Below, one piece after another: positions 46,029-54,615 of a stretch of DNA of 64,000 nucleotides. The stretch spans positions 1-64,000 of the forward strand of contig JAPPHZ010000051.1 in the NCBI GenBank assembly GCA_028820935.1, read 5' to 3'. The notes beneath the pieces are model-generated. The model saw only the letters and a program-made list of their open reading frames with translations. It made no database searches and was not told where the DNA came from. The DNA is from a bacterium. GTDB taxonomy: Bacteria; Actinomycetota; Acidimicrobiia; Spongiisociales; Spongiisociaceae. A program made the translations under genes and the position numbers. Within the stretch, counting starts at the first letter, position 1, and the number at the start of each line of letters is the position of its first letter.

Positions 46029-49000
46029 CTATATCCAGTGCCGCCGGCGCTGGAACGGGTAGCCGGGGAGGGAAATCCGGCGCCGGACCTCGCCGGCGAA
46101 CAGGCCGGCGAAGGAGATGTCCACCCCGGCCTCGTAGGCGTCCGACACCGCGCTCAGGAACCCGCCGTCGGTCTCCGCCGCTGCTGCGTCGCCCCCCGAA
46201 CCCACCAGGGTGGAGAGCACGGTCGGCGCCGCCCCGGTCTCCGGCCAGGCCTCACGGATGGTCCGGCCCTGCGTCGGGTCGGGACCGATCACTACCACCA
46301 CGTCCGTACCGATCCCGGCCAAGGTGCCGGCGCAGCCGGACAAGCCGGCCGGTCCGCCGGCCTGCCGGAGCCAGCCGGCCAGGTCGAGTTCGTCAACCGA
46401 GCCCAATACCCGGCCGGCCGCGCCGCCGACCAGGGAGATGGACGGCGGCGAGAGGGCGAGACCGCCGACCGCTGCCTCCAGACCATCGAGAGCTGCCTGC
46501 GCGTCCCAGCCGGGGCCAGGCCGCAGCCGGGTGCCCAACTCCGCCGCCAACCGCAGACCCTCCTCCAGGCTGAGCACGCCGGCTGCCTGCGCCGCCGCCA
46601 GGCCTGGCGGACCATTCCCCACCACCGCAGAGGGGCGGACGCCGATGCTCGCCCACTGCGCGGTCAGCGCACAGGCGAGTGCATAGGAGAGCGGCTGGAC
46701 CAGGGCCGGATCGTTCAGGTGCTGGCTGGCTCCGGGCCGGCCGGCAATCACTTCGAGCAGCGATACGTCCAGGGTTCCCTCCAGCGCCTCGCCGCAACGC
46801 TCCAGCACCGTACGCGCCACCGGCTCGGTCTGGTAGAGAGCCTCTCCCGCCGCCATCCACCGGCGGTCATGGCCCGTGTACGCGAACGCCACCCTGGTTG
46901 TCCCGTCGCGTGCTCCACCGCCCGGCGCCTCGTAGCTTCCGGCCAGGCGCCGCAGACCCTGGCGGAGTTGGTCGGCATCTGCGAACACCAGCCCGGCGCG
47001 GTGCGCGAAGTGACTCCGGCCCGTGCCTGCTGTCCAGGCCAGGTCGGAGAGCAGGGCATCGGAGGCCGGACCTTCCCGACCGTCGAGCCAGGACACGTAA
47101 CGCCTCGCCAGATCCCGGACCGCACCCGGAGACCTGCCGGAGAGGGGAAGCAGGCGAGCGCCGCGCTGCCCAGCCTCTGACACGGAGAAACCGGCGACTG
47201 CTTCCGGAAGGTTCACCGGTACCGCTTGCGGGCTCCCGGCCGGCCGGTCGGTTGTCTCGCTCGCCGTGAGAGCATCCGGACCTGACTCGTAGCCCTCGAC
47301 GAGGACATGTGCGTTGGTCCCTGACAGCCCGAATGCGTTGACACCTGCCAGAGGCGGGTGACCGGAGTCGGTCGGCCACGCCGTCTTTTCCGTCGCGACC
47401 CGCACCGGTATCCGGTCCCATTCGACGTGAGGATTCGGGTCCTGCACATGCAGGAGAGGGGGAATGACCCCCTGACTCATCGAGAGAACCGTCTTGATGA
47501 AGGCCGCGATCCCGGCCGCCCACTCGGCGTGCCCGATGTTGGACTTCACGGATCCGACGAGCAATGGACGGTCGCCGCGGCGTCCGTCGCCGTAGACCGC
47601 CGCCGCCGCGTTCAACTCGATCGGGTCGCCGAGTTGCGATCCGGTGGCGTGCGATTCCAGGTAGTCGACCCGGGCCGGCGCCACGCCCGCCTGGGTGAGA
47701 GCTTCCCTCATGATGCGTTCCTGGGCCGGGCCGTTCGGCACCGTCAGGCCCGCGCTGGCGCCGTTCTGGTTGACCGCCGACCCTCGTATGACAGCCCAAA
47801 TCCGGTCGCCGTCCGCCTCCGCGTCGCTCAAACGCTTCAGGACCACCATCCCGCAGCCCTCGCCGCGTACGTAGCCGTCAGCGGAGGCGTCGAAAGGACT
47901 GCACCGCCCGGTGGGAGACAGCATCCCCACATCCATCATGAACCTGGAGATCGGAGGGGAGAGGACCACGTTCACGCCACCCGCCAGCGCCATGTCCACC
48001 TCACCCCGCTGGAGGCCCACGACCGCCTGATGGACCGCGGCCAGCGACGAGGCGCAGGCCATGTCGACCGGCATCGCCGGCCCTTCGAGACCCAGGGCGA
48101 AGGCGATCCGGCCTACGGCCACGCTTCCGGTGGTCCCGAGGTAGCTGTCGGCCCTGTTGCCGGCCGCGATCAGGTCGCGGTACTCGCTGCTGCCGATTCC
48201 CGCGTACACGCCGGTGCGGCTGCCCTTGAGTCCGTCCGGATCCATACCGGCGTCCTCCAGCGCCTGCCAGGTGGTCTCGAGCAGCATGCGTTGCTGGGGA
48301 TCCATCAGTTGCGCCTCTATCGGGGAGATCCGGAAGAACCGCGAGTCGAACCAGTCGATTCCGTGGACGAAGGCGCCTCGCCGGTACGCGATGTCCTCCG
48401 CATCGGGATCCCCGACCGCGCCGCTCCATGACCCGGCGTCCTGGCGGCCGTCGGTTACCGCATCGACGCCGTCCTCCAGAAGGTCCCAGAACGCCGCCAG
48501 GTCGCTTGCGCCGGGGAATCGGCAAGCCATGCCGACCACCGCGATCCCGTCCTCGCCGCTACGGACCGGAACGGGGGGTTCCGGTTCCGGGATGTCGGGC
48601 GCTGGGGGAGCCTCGCCGACCGTCGAGAGCTGGCCGAGCTCGTCGGCGAGATGGCGCGACATGCTCTCGATGTCCGGATAGTCGAAGACGATGGTGTTGG
48701 AGGCGACGTACTCACCGTCGAAAGCACGGTTCAGGCGGTTGCGTAGCTCGACCGCCATGAGAGAGTCCATACCCAGATCGAAGAAGCCGACCGTGGGCGA
48801 CGGCGCCTTCGGCAGCCTGAGCACCGCCTGGACCTGCTCCGCCAGGAAGGAGCCCAGGACGTCTGCGCGGTCCCCGGCAGGGGTGGTGCCCAGCCTGGAG
48901 ATGATGTCCTCCGCCGCGGTGGAGGCGCCGGCCGCGTCGGCGGCATCCGAGGACAGCAGGTCCTCCAGCAGGGAAGGCCGCTCCTCGACAGCCTCCTCGA

Positions 49001-52000
49001 ACACCGACCAGTCCATCGACATGACCACCGAGTTCGTGCTGTCCTGGCGTACCAGCCGCTCAAGCGCCCGGATGCCCTGCTGCGGTGTGAACCAGCGACC
49101 GCCGAGGGCCGCCCGCCGCTGCTCGATCCGCTCCCGCTGCTCGGCCGCCTCGCCGATGTCCGACCATGCTCCCCAGGCGATGGCCTGTCCGGCGAGGCCG
49201 CGGGCACGGCGGTGACCGGCGAGCTGGTCGAGGAAGGCATTGGCCGCGGCATGGTTGGCCTGCCCGGGATTGCCCATGACGCCGACCCGGCTCGAGAACA
49301 GGACGAAGAGGTCGAGATCGCGCCGGCGCGTGGCCCGGTGCAGGTGCCAGGCCCCGACGATCTTCGGCCACAGCACCCGCTCGAAGCTCTCCCACGTCTG
49401 GTTGGTCAGCGCGGCGTCCGACAGCACCCCCACGCTGTGGATGACGCCGCCGAGCGGGCATAGCTCCGCATCCATGCGCGCCAGCATGGCGTCGAGCGCC
49501 GCGACGTCCGTCACGTCGGCCAGCTCGACCTCGACCCGGATCCCCTTCCGGCGCAACGCCTCGATGGTTTCCCGGGCCTCGGCATCGGGATCCCGGCGGC
49601 CGTTGAGGACGATGGTCCCGGCGCCCCGGTCCGCCAGCCATTCGGCCACGGCACAGCCGATGCCCCCCAGGCCGCCGGTGACCAGGTAGGTGCGGTCCTG
49701 CCGCAGCCGACCCCGGGCGAGGGGATTGGCCGTCACCACGATCTTGCCGAGGTGCCGGGCAGCCCGCATGAACCCCAGGGCGGGTCCGGCCTCGGCCAGC
49801 GGCCACCTGCTGTGGATGAGCGGCTCCAGCACCCCCTCCGAGAGCTGGTCCATCACCTCTCGCAGTACCTCGCCGACCCACTCCGGCTCGGTCTTCTTGA
49901 GCACGTCCAGCTCCAGGATGTCGTAGCCCACGTCCGGGCGGACCGCCGCCATCTCTTCGTGGGTCAGGATGTCCCGCCGGGCCAGCTCGACGAAGCGACC
50001 ACCCTCGGCCAGGCACGCCAGCCCGGCCTCGATGAAGCCCTCGCTGGTGAGGCTGTTCAGCAGCACGTGAACGCCCTCGCCTCCGGTGGCCTCCAGGATC
50101 TGGTCGCCGAACGCGGTCTGACGGCTGTCATATACGTGTTCGACGCCCAGCGACCGGACGAAGTCATGCTTCGGAAGGCTGGCCGTGGCGAACACCTCCG
50201 CACCCGCGGCGTGTGCCAGCTGGATGGCGGCCGTTCCTACCCCGCCCGCCCCGGCGTGGATCAGGACCCGTTCCCCGGGCTCCAATCCCGAGTAATGGAA
50301 CGAGAGGGCGGCCGACACGAAGGCGCTGGGAACGGTGGCCAGGGCGGAGGGGGACACCCCTTCGGGCGCCGGCGCCACCAGCTCCTCGTGGGTGACCATC
50401 TCGGGGGCGAAGGCGCCGAACCCGAGCCCCACCACGTGGTCGCCGACACTGACATTGGAGACGTCGGAGCCGGTGTCGACCACGTAGCCGCACAGCTCCC
50501 GGCCCAGGTCTCCCTCCTCGATGAAGCCGAGCGAACGGAACACGTCCCAGAAGTTGAGGCCGGAGGCCTCGACCGCCACCCGGACCTCCCTGGGCGCCAG
50601 GGAGCGGGCGGGCAACACTTTGATCTGCGGTCTGTCGAACACGCCGTCCCGGTCCGGCTCCAGCACCCAGTTCGGCTCCTCGGGCAGGGCCAGCCGCCCG
50701 GCCACGGCGTCGGGTCGGACCAGGCGTGCCGCCAGGCGGCCTCCCGCGCGGTGGGCGATGTGGTTCTCGTGGTCGGGATACAGCAGTTCGTCGACGAGTT
50801 CTGACATCGGATCCGTGCGGTCGGGATCCAGGTCGATCATGCGCGGTTGCAGATGGGCGGCTTCCAGGGTCACCACCTTGCCCAGACCCCACAGGATCGA
50901 GCCGGACAGCTCCCCGAGCCGCTCCCGCTCCAGCACCTGCGCCCCGCGGGTGACGAACCACACACCGTTGGCCGGGGTCGTATCGGAGTCGGCCAGGCCC
51001 TGCACCAGTGCCAGCGCGCTCGCCCCGGCCTGCCGCACGTCCTCCGCCATCTCGGAGGTGGTCGCCTCCGGCCCGCGCCCTGCCAGGCCCTGCAGGTGGA
51101 CCACCCCGGCGAAGGGCACATCCGCGGGCAAATCCTCGATCAGCGATCGCCACGACTCCCGGCACTCGGCATCCAGGTCCTTCCTGATGGCCGAGCCCTG
51201 ACCGGCCGACTCCTCGCTCTCCTGAATCCGGCCGCCCGCCAGGACGACCGTCTGGTTCCGCGCCGCCAACTCCTGCGCGAGCTTCGCTGCGGCGCCGTTG
51301 CCGCCGGACGTCAGTACCCAGACTCCCGGAGGCTCCTCCACCTGCGCCGGGCCCTGCGCGACGATCACGCCCTTGTCGAGCATCTCGAACGAGAAGGAGT
51401 CGTCGACCCCGAGGACCTCGACCCCCTCGAAGCCGGCATCGCCGAGGGCGCGGCGCCACACGTCGGGGGTGGCCAGGGCGTGGTGGGGGCGGTAGTGCTC
51501 GTCGGCGAACCGCCACCAGCCGTCCAGCTGGCCGAACGTGAGATCCATCCAGCCCAGGCCGCGCAGGTTTTCGAGCGCCACCAACTGGCCCGACGGGGCG
51601 AGAAGGGTCCGGCAGTGCCCCAGCGTCTCCTCTAGGAAACGGGTGGCGTGCAGCACGTTGGAGGCGATGATCAGGTCGTAGCCGTGGGAGGCGAAACCCT
51701 GGGCGACCGGATCCCTCTCGATGTCGAGAGGCCGGTATTCGATGCAACCGTCTCCGTCGCCGAACCTCTCCTCCGCCTCGGCGAAGAACCCGGCCGAGAT
51801 GTCCGTGTACGCGTAGTCGAACCGCCCGGCGGGAAGCTCCGGCAACACCGACGCGGTGGCCGATCCGGTTCCCGCCCCGACCTCGATCACCCGCAGCCTC
51901 CTTTCCTCCGGGAGCCGGGCCAGGAGCGCCCGGACCGCGTCCCGCAGCAGGGCATTGGCGGCGCGGGCCACCGGCGCCTTGAGGTAGAGGTCGGCCGCGG

Positions 52001-54347
52001 TGGGTTCCCCGCTGCTGAAGAGGAGGGTCAGCGGATCTGCCTGACCGCGCAGCGCATCTGCCAGAGCGCCACCCGACCGGCGGAACAGCCCGACCTCGGT
52101 CTGGCCGTGGGAGTACAGCCCCGCCATGTGTTCGGCGAACCCCTCGGGATCGGGGGGTAGTTCCTCGGGCATCGGATCGTCGGGTCCCAGCACCACCTCG
52201 AACCCGCCGTCGGTCTCGGCCAGGATCCCGGACTTGGCCAGCATCTCGAGCATCCTGAGGAAGAGGCGCCGGTGTTCGGGGATCACCTCCAGGCGCTGCC
52301 GCAGCTCGTCGGGGTCGACCACCTCACCCGGTGTCCGGCGCCAACCCAGCTTCTCCAGGTTGAAGAGCGCGTAGGCACGCGACCACCGTTCCAGGTCCGC
52401 CAGCAGGCCGTTCCTGCCCTCGGGATCCACTCCGGCCGCCGACAGGTACTCGGGGAACAGCGCGGTGCCGGCCGCCACATCGGCAGGGGTCGGGAAGAAG
52501 TCGGCCGGCTGCAATCCCGACTCGAGCGAGCGATCGCGCCAGACGACCTCGTAGAGCAGGTCCTCCACGCCCTCGAACGCCGACAGCAAAGCGGCCTTGG
52601 TGGCGCGCTTCACGGTGTAACCGTCGAACCTACCGATGAGAACGCCGCTCGGGTCGTAGATGCCCATCTCCCCGCTGAGGACCTCCGGCTGCCTGCCCGA
52701 CTCCGTCTCGGTACCCGGCGAGGCCTCGTTCATGCGTACGTGGCAGAACACCCGGTCGGGAAGTCCCCCGGCCAGCCACAGCCCGTCCCATCCGAACGGC
52801 AGGTAGGTCGCCTCCTCCGGGCCGCCGACCATGTTGCGGGCTATGCCCACCACCTGGAAGCAGCCGTCCAGCACCAGCGGGTGCACGTCCAGGCGGTTGC
52901 GGCCCAGTGCCTCCGGCAGGAGCACCTCACCGACCGCCTCGCCCGGACCCGACCAGACCCTCCCCAGCGTCCGGAACGACGGACCCAGATCGATCCCGGT
53001 ATCGGACTTGGCGCGGTAGTAGGCAGGGACGTCAGCGGGCGCCAGGCGGGCTGCCACCTCGTCCAGATCGATCCTCTCGCCCGCCTCCGGCATGGGGGCG
53101 CCTGCCGACACCCGACACTCGACATGTAGCGTCCACTCCTGCTCGGTTCCCCTGCTGTAGATCTGGACACGGCGCGACGCGGACTGGTCGGGATCGTCGA
53201 GGACGACCTGCATCGTGCGGCCTACTTCGCCGGCGCCGTTCCCGGAGTCCGGCTCCGGAAACACCAGCGGGTTGTGCAGCTGCATGTCCTCCATGACCAC
53301 CGAGCCGCTACCTCCGGTGAGGGATGCGGTCGCAGCCATGGCGCCGTACAGCGCGCCCGGCGCCACGAGGCGGCCGAACACCCGGTGGTCCTCCAGCCAG
53401 GCCGGGTCCGACGGGAACACTTCCGTCTCGAAGGTGACCTCGCCCCGCGCCGACTCGTACCGGACGCCAAGCAGGGGGTGACCGGCCTCCGTGCGCCTCC
53501 GCTTGGCCGGATCCAGCCAGTAGCGTTCGCGCTGGAAGGGGTAACCCGGTAGGGAGATCCGGCGCCGCGTCTCGCCGGCGAACAACCCCTCGAAAGAGAT
53601 CTCCAGCCCGGCTGCGTAGGCGTCCGCCACCGCATCCACGAAGCCGGTGGCAGGCTCGGACGATGAACCCTTTCGGCGCGGCCGCCGCATGCTGGCCAGC
53701 ACCACCGGGGCCCCCGGGGCGTTCCGCTTACCCGCCCGGTCGGGCCATGCCAGCGTCGCCATCGGACCCAGCACCGCGTGCGGTCCTACCTCCACCACCA
53801 GGTCCACGTCGAGATCCCCCAGGGCCCGGACGCCCCCGGCGAACGCCACCGCCTCGCGCGCATGGCGCCTCCAGTAGGAACCGTCAAGCGCTGTTCCGGT
53901 CTCGACCGGTGCCCCCGTCAGGTTGCTGATCACCGTGACGGCCGGCGACTGTATCGCCACGCCATCCAACGCGGCTTCCAGATCGTCAAGAGCCGGCTCC
54001 ACGAGCGCACTGTGGAATGCCCTGGTGGTGTTCAGCCGTCTGGCCCTGATTCCCTCCGTTTCGAGACGGCCCAGGAGGACATCGATGCCAGAGACAGGAC
54101 CGCTGATCACCTGGTGGGCGCCGTTGTAGGCCGAGACGGTCACGCCGGCGCCGTTCGGCGACCCGTCCAGGCTTCCGACCACCGACTCGACCCGTTCGGC
54201 CGGGGCGAAGACCGCGGCCATGGCGCCCGGTCGGGTCCCGGACAGCAGGGCACCTCGCGCCGCGGCGAACCTCATCCCGTCCTCCAGGGTGAACACTCCG
54301 GCTGCCTGTGCTGCGGCCAGCTCCCCCACGCTATGCCCCATCACCAC
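46029..54347 (-). CDS. Type I polyketide synthase, main part after the AT1 frameshift
   Basis: An open frame of 2772 codons, continuing in a shifted frame the gene that starts at 56361. Order: rest of AT1 (GHSVGE; RAFHSALVEP, malonyl-type), dehydratase (HRVFGRLVAPG; HPLVLDGCFQ), C-methyltransferase (VIEVGAGTGSATAS), a structural KR-like part, enoylreductase (VLIHAGAGGVGTAAIQLA), ketoreductase (TYLVTGGLGGIG; the usual catalytic Tyr is His), ACP (LGMDSLMAVEL), a second KS (MACASSL, ESHATG, SNIGH) and a degenerate AT. It ends ISLPGYPFQRRRHWI without a second ACP, thioesterase or reductase. One fully reducing, methylating module plus KS suggests an iterative or partnered product such as a methyl-branched chain. 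The product is unknown. Confidence 0.85.
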   Translation of the reverse strand: MVMGHSVGELAAAQAAGVFTLEDGMRFAAARGALLSGTRPGAMAAVFAPAERVESVVGSLDGSPNGAGVTVSAYNGAHQVISGPVSGIDVLLGRLETEGIRARRLNTTRAFHSALVEPALDDLEAALDGVAIQSPAVTVISNLTGAPVETGTALDGSYWRRHAREAVAFAGGVRALGDLDVDLVVEVGPHAVLGPMATLAWPDRAGKRNAPGAPVVLASMRRPRRKGSSSEPATGFVDAVADAYAAGLEISFEGLFAGETRRRISLPGYPFQRERYWLDPAKRRRTEAGHPLLGVRYESARGEVTFETEVFPSDPAWLEDHRVFGRLVAPGALYGAMAATASLTGGSGSVVMEDMQLHNPLVFPEPDSGNGAGEVGRTMQVVLDDPDQSASRRVQIYSRGTEQEWTLHVECRVSAGAPMPEAGERIDLDEVAARLAPADVPAYYRAKSDTGIDLGPSFRTLGRVWSGPGEAVGEVLLPEALGRNRLDVHPLVLDGCFQVVGIARNMVGGPEEATYLPFGWDGLWLAGGLPDRVFCHVRMNEASPGTETESGRQPEVLSGEMGIYDPSGVLIGRFDGYTVKRATKAALLSAFEGVEDLLYEVVWRDRSLESGLQPADFFPTPADVAAGTALFPEYLSAAGVDPEGRNGLLADLERWSRAYALFNLEKLGWRRTPGEVVDPDELRQRLEVIPEHRRLFLRMLEMLAKSGILAETDGGFEVVLGPDDPMPEELPPDPEGFAEHMAGLYSHGQTEVGLFRRSGGALADALRGQADPLTLLFSSGEPTAADLYLKAPVARAANALLRDAVRALLARLPEERRLRVIEVGAGTGSATASVLPELPAGRFDYAYTDISAGFFAEAEERFGDGDGCIEYRPLDIERDPVAQGFASHGYDLIIASNVLHATRFLEETLGHCRTLLAPSGQLVALENLRGLGWMDLTFGQLDGWWRFADEHYRPHHALATPDVWRRALGDAGFEGVEVLGVDDSFSFEMLDKGVIVAQGPAQVEEPPGVWVLTSGGNGAAAKLAQELAARNQTVVLAGGRIQESEESAGQGSAIRKDLDAECRESWRSLIEDLPADVPFAGVVHLQGLAGRGPEATTSEMAEDVRQAGASALALVQGLADSDTTPANGVWFVTRGAQVLERERLGELSGSILWGLGKVVTLEAAHLQPRMIDLDPDRTDPMSELVDELLYPDHENHIAHRAGGRLAARLVRPDAVAGRLALPEEPNWVLEPDRDGVFDRPQIKVLPARSLAPREVRVAVEASGLNFWDVFRSLGFIEEGDLGRELCGYVVDTGSDVSNVSVGDHVVGLGFGAFAPEMVTHEELVAPAPEGVSPSALATVPSAFVSAALSFHYSGLEPGERVLIHAGAGGVGTAAIQLAHAAGAEVFATASLPKHDFVRSLGVEHVYDSRQTAFGDQILEATGGEGVHVLLNSLTSEGFIEAGLACLAEGGRFVELARRDILTHEEMAAVRPDVGYDILELDVLKKTEPEWVGEVLREVMDQLSEGVLEPLIHSRWPLAEAGPALGFMRAARHLGKIVVTANPLARGRLRQDRTYLVTGGLGGIGCAVAEWLADRGAGTIVLNGRRDPDAEARETIEALRRKGIRVEVELADVTDVAALDAMLARMDAELCPLGGVIHSVGVLSDAALTNQTWESFERVLWPKIVGAWHLHRATRRRDLDLFVLFSSRVGVMGNPGQANHAAANAFLDQLAGHRRARGLAGQAIAWGAWSDIGEAAEQRERIEQRRAALGGRWFTPQQGIRALERLVRQDSTNSVVMSMDWSVFEEAVEERPSLLEDLLSSDAADAAGASTAAEDIISRLGTTPAGDRADVLGSFLAEQVQAVLRLPKAPSPTVGFFDLGMDSLMAVELRNRLNRAFDGEYVASNTIVFDYPDIESMSRHLADELGQLSTVGEAPPAPDIPEPEPPVPVRSGEDGIAVVGMACRFPGASDLAAFWDLLEDGVDAVTDGRQDAGSWSGAVGDPDAEDIAYRRGAFVHGIDWFDSRFFRISPIEAQLMDPQQRMLLETTWQALEDAGMDPDGLKGSRTGVYAGIGSSEYRDLIAAGNRADSYLGTTGSVAVGRIAFALGLEGPAMPVDMACASSLAAVHQAVVGLQRGEVDMALAGGVNVVLSPPISRFMMDVGMLSPTGRCSPFDASADGYVRGEGCGMVVLKRLSDAEADGDRIWAVIRGSAVNQNGASAGLTVPNGPAQERIMREALTQAGVAPARVDYLESHATGSQLGDPIELNAAAAVYGDGRRGDRPLLVGSVKSNIGHAEWAAGIAAFIKTVLSMSQGVIPPLLHVQDPNPHVEWDRIPVRVATEKTAWPTDSGHPPLAGVNAFGLSGTNAHVLVEGYESGPDALTASETTDRPAGSPQAVPVNLPEAVAGFSVSEAGQRGARLLPLSGRSPGAVRDLARRYVSWLDGREGPASDALLSDLAWTAGTGRSHFAHRAGLVFADADQLRQGLRRLAGSYEAPGGGARDGTTRVAFAYTGHDRRWMAAGEALYQTEPVARTVLERCGEALEGTLDVSLLEVIAGRPGASQHLNDPALVQPLSYALACALTAQWASIGVRPSAVVGNGPPGLAAAQAAGVLSLEEGLRLAAELGTRLRPGPGWDAQAALDGLEAAVGGLALSPPSISLVGGAAGRVLGSVDELDLAGWLRQAGGPAGLSGCAGTLAGIGTDVVVVIGPDPTQGRTIREAWPETGAAPTVLSTLVGSGGDAAAAETDGGFLSAVSDAYEAGVDISFAGLFAGEVRRRISLPGYPFQRRRHWI
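46068..46895 (-). other. PKS degenerate, truncated acyltransferase domain (AT2)
   Basis: It resembles an AT (VAFAYTG start, ISLPGYPFQRRRHW end) but the GQGSQ motif reads GHDRRW and the GHSxG motif reads GNGPPG, so the nucleophilic Ser is lost. The region that should contain the AFHS motif and its His is also deleted. It cannot load an extender. Confidence 0.8.
47283..48554 (-). other. PKS second ketosynthase domain (KS2)
   Basis: Full-length KS with Cys in VDMACASSL, His in LESHATGSQLGDPIE (normally EAHGTGT) and His in KSNIGHAEWAAG. The triad is intact but the motifs are divergent, suggesting an altered substrate or role. Confidence 0.82.
48633..48875 (-). other. PKS acyl carrier domain
   Basis: GFFDLGMDSLMAVELRNRL carries the Ser that receives phosphopantetheine. 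This is the only carrier domain in the protein. Confidence 0.88.
49143..49697 (-). other. PKS ketoreductase domain (Tyr to His)
   Basis: NADPH loop TYLVTGGLGGIGCAVAEWL, Lys in WPKIVGAWHLH and Ser in LFVLFSSRVGV are present. The usual GQxNYAAAN reads GQANHAAANAF, so the catalytic Tyr position is His. Activity is uncertain. I recall similar His variants in other PKS, but cannot verify this here. Confidence 0.75.
49728..50645 (-). other. PKS enoylreductase domain
   Basis: A medium-chain reductase fold with SGLNFWDVFRSLGF, GRELCGYV and the NADPH loop GERVLIHAGAGGVGTAAIQLA. With an active KR it gives full reduction of the beta-carbon. Confidence 0.85.
51348..52385 (-). other. PKS C-methyltransferase domain
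   Basis: The SAM-binding motif VIEVGAGTGSATASVL and downstream YTDISAGFFAEAEERF, IIASNVLHAT and LVALENLRG identify a cMT between DH and ER. It would add an alpha-methyl from S-adenosylmethionine, complementing a malonyl-type AT. Confidence 0.85.
52593..53486 (-). other. PKS dehydratase domain
   Basis: The hot-dog dehydratase follows the AT linker. Catalytic His lies in DHRVFGRLVAPG (HxxxGxxxxP) and Asp in HPLVLDGCFQ. Both motifs are intact, so dehydration of the beta-hydroxy intermediate is expected. Confidence 0.85.
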
Positions 54348-54615
54348 GCTCGGGCGGACGCCGGCGCAGGCCCAGAGCGCGGTCAGGGCGCACTCCAGCG
54401 CGTAGAGGGCGGGCTGCTCCCACGCCGTGTCGCCCAGGTCCCCCTCCGCTGACGGTCGGCCCGAACATCACGTCGAGCAGCGAGGCTCCCCTCGCCTCGC
54501 GGAATACGTCCTCGCAGCGGTCCAGCACCGCCCTCGCCACCGGCTCTCTCTCGTACAGGTCCCGGCCCATGCCGGTCCACTGGCTCCCCTGCCCGGTATA
54601 GACGAAGGCCACCCG
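53523..54615 (-). other. PKS acyltransferase domain AT1
   Basis: It spans the frameshift. GQGSQ and the nucleophile motif GHSVGE are present. The specificity motif RAFHS is of the malonyl-CoA type (xAFH) rather than the methylmalonyl YASH. It is functional only if the frame is restored. Confidence 0.8.

Noticed and set aside
54331-54615. Programmed ribosomal frameshift in the PKS
   Set aside because: The site GGGCC is not a known slippery sequence, and lies within an AT catalytic domain where one full product is needed. A plain indel is simpler.
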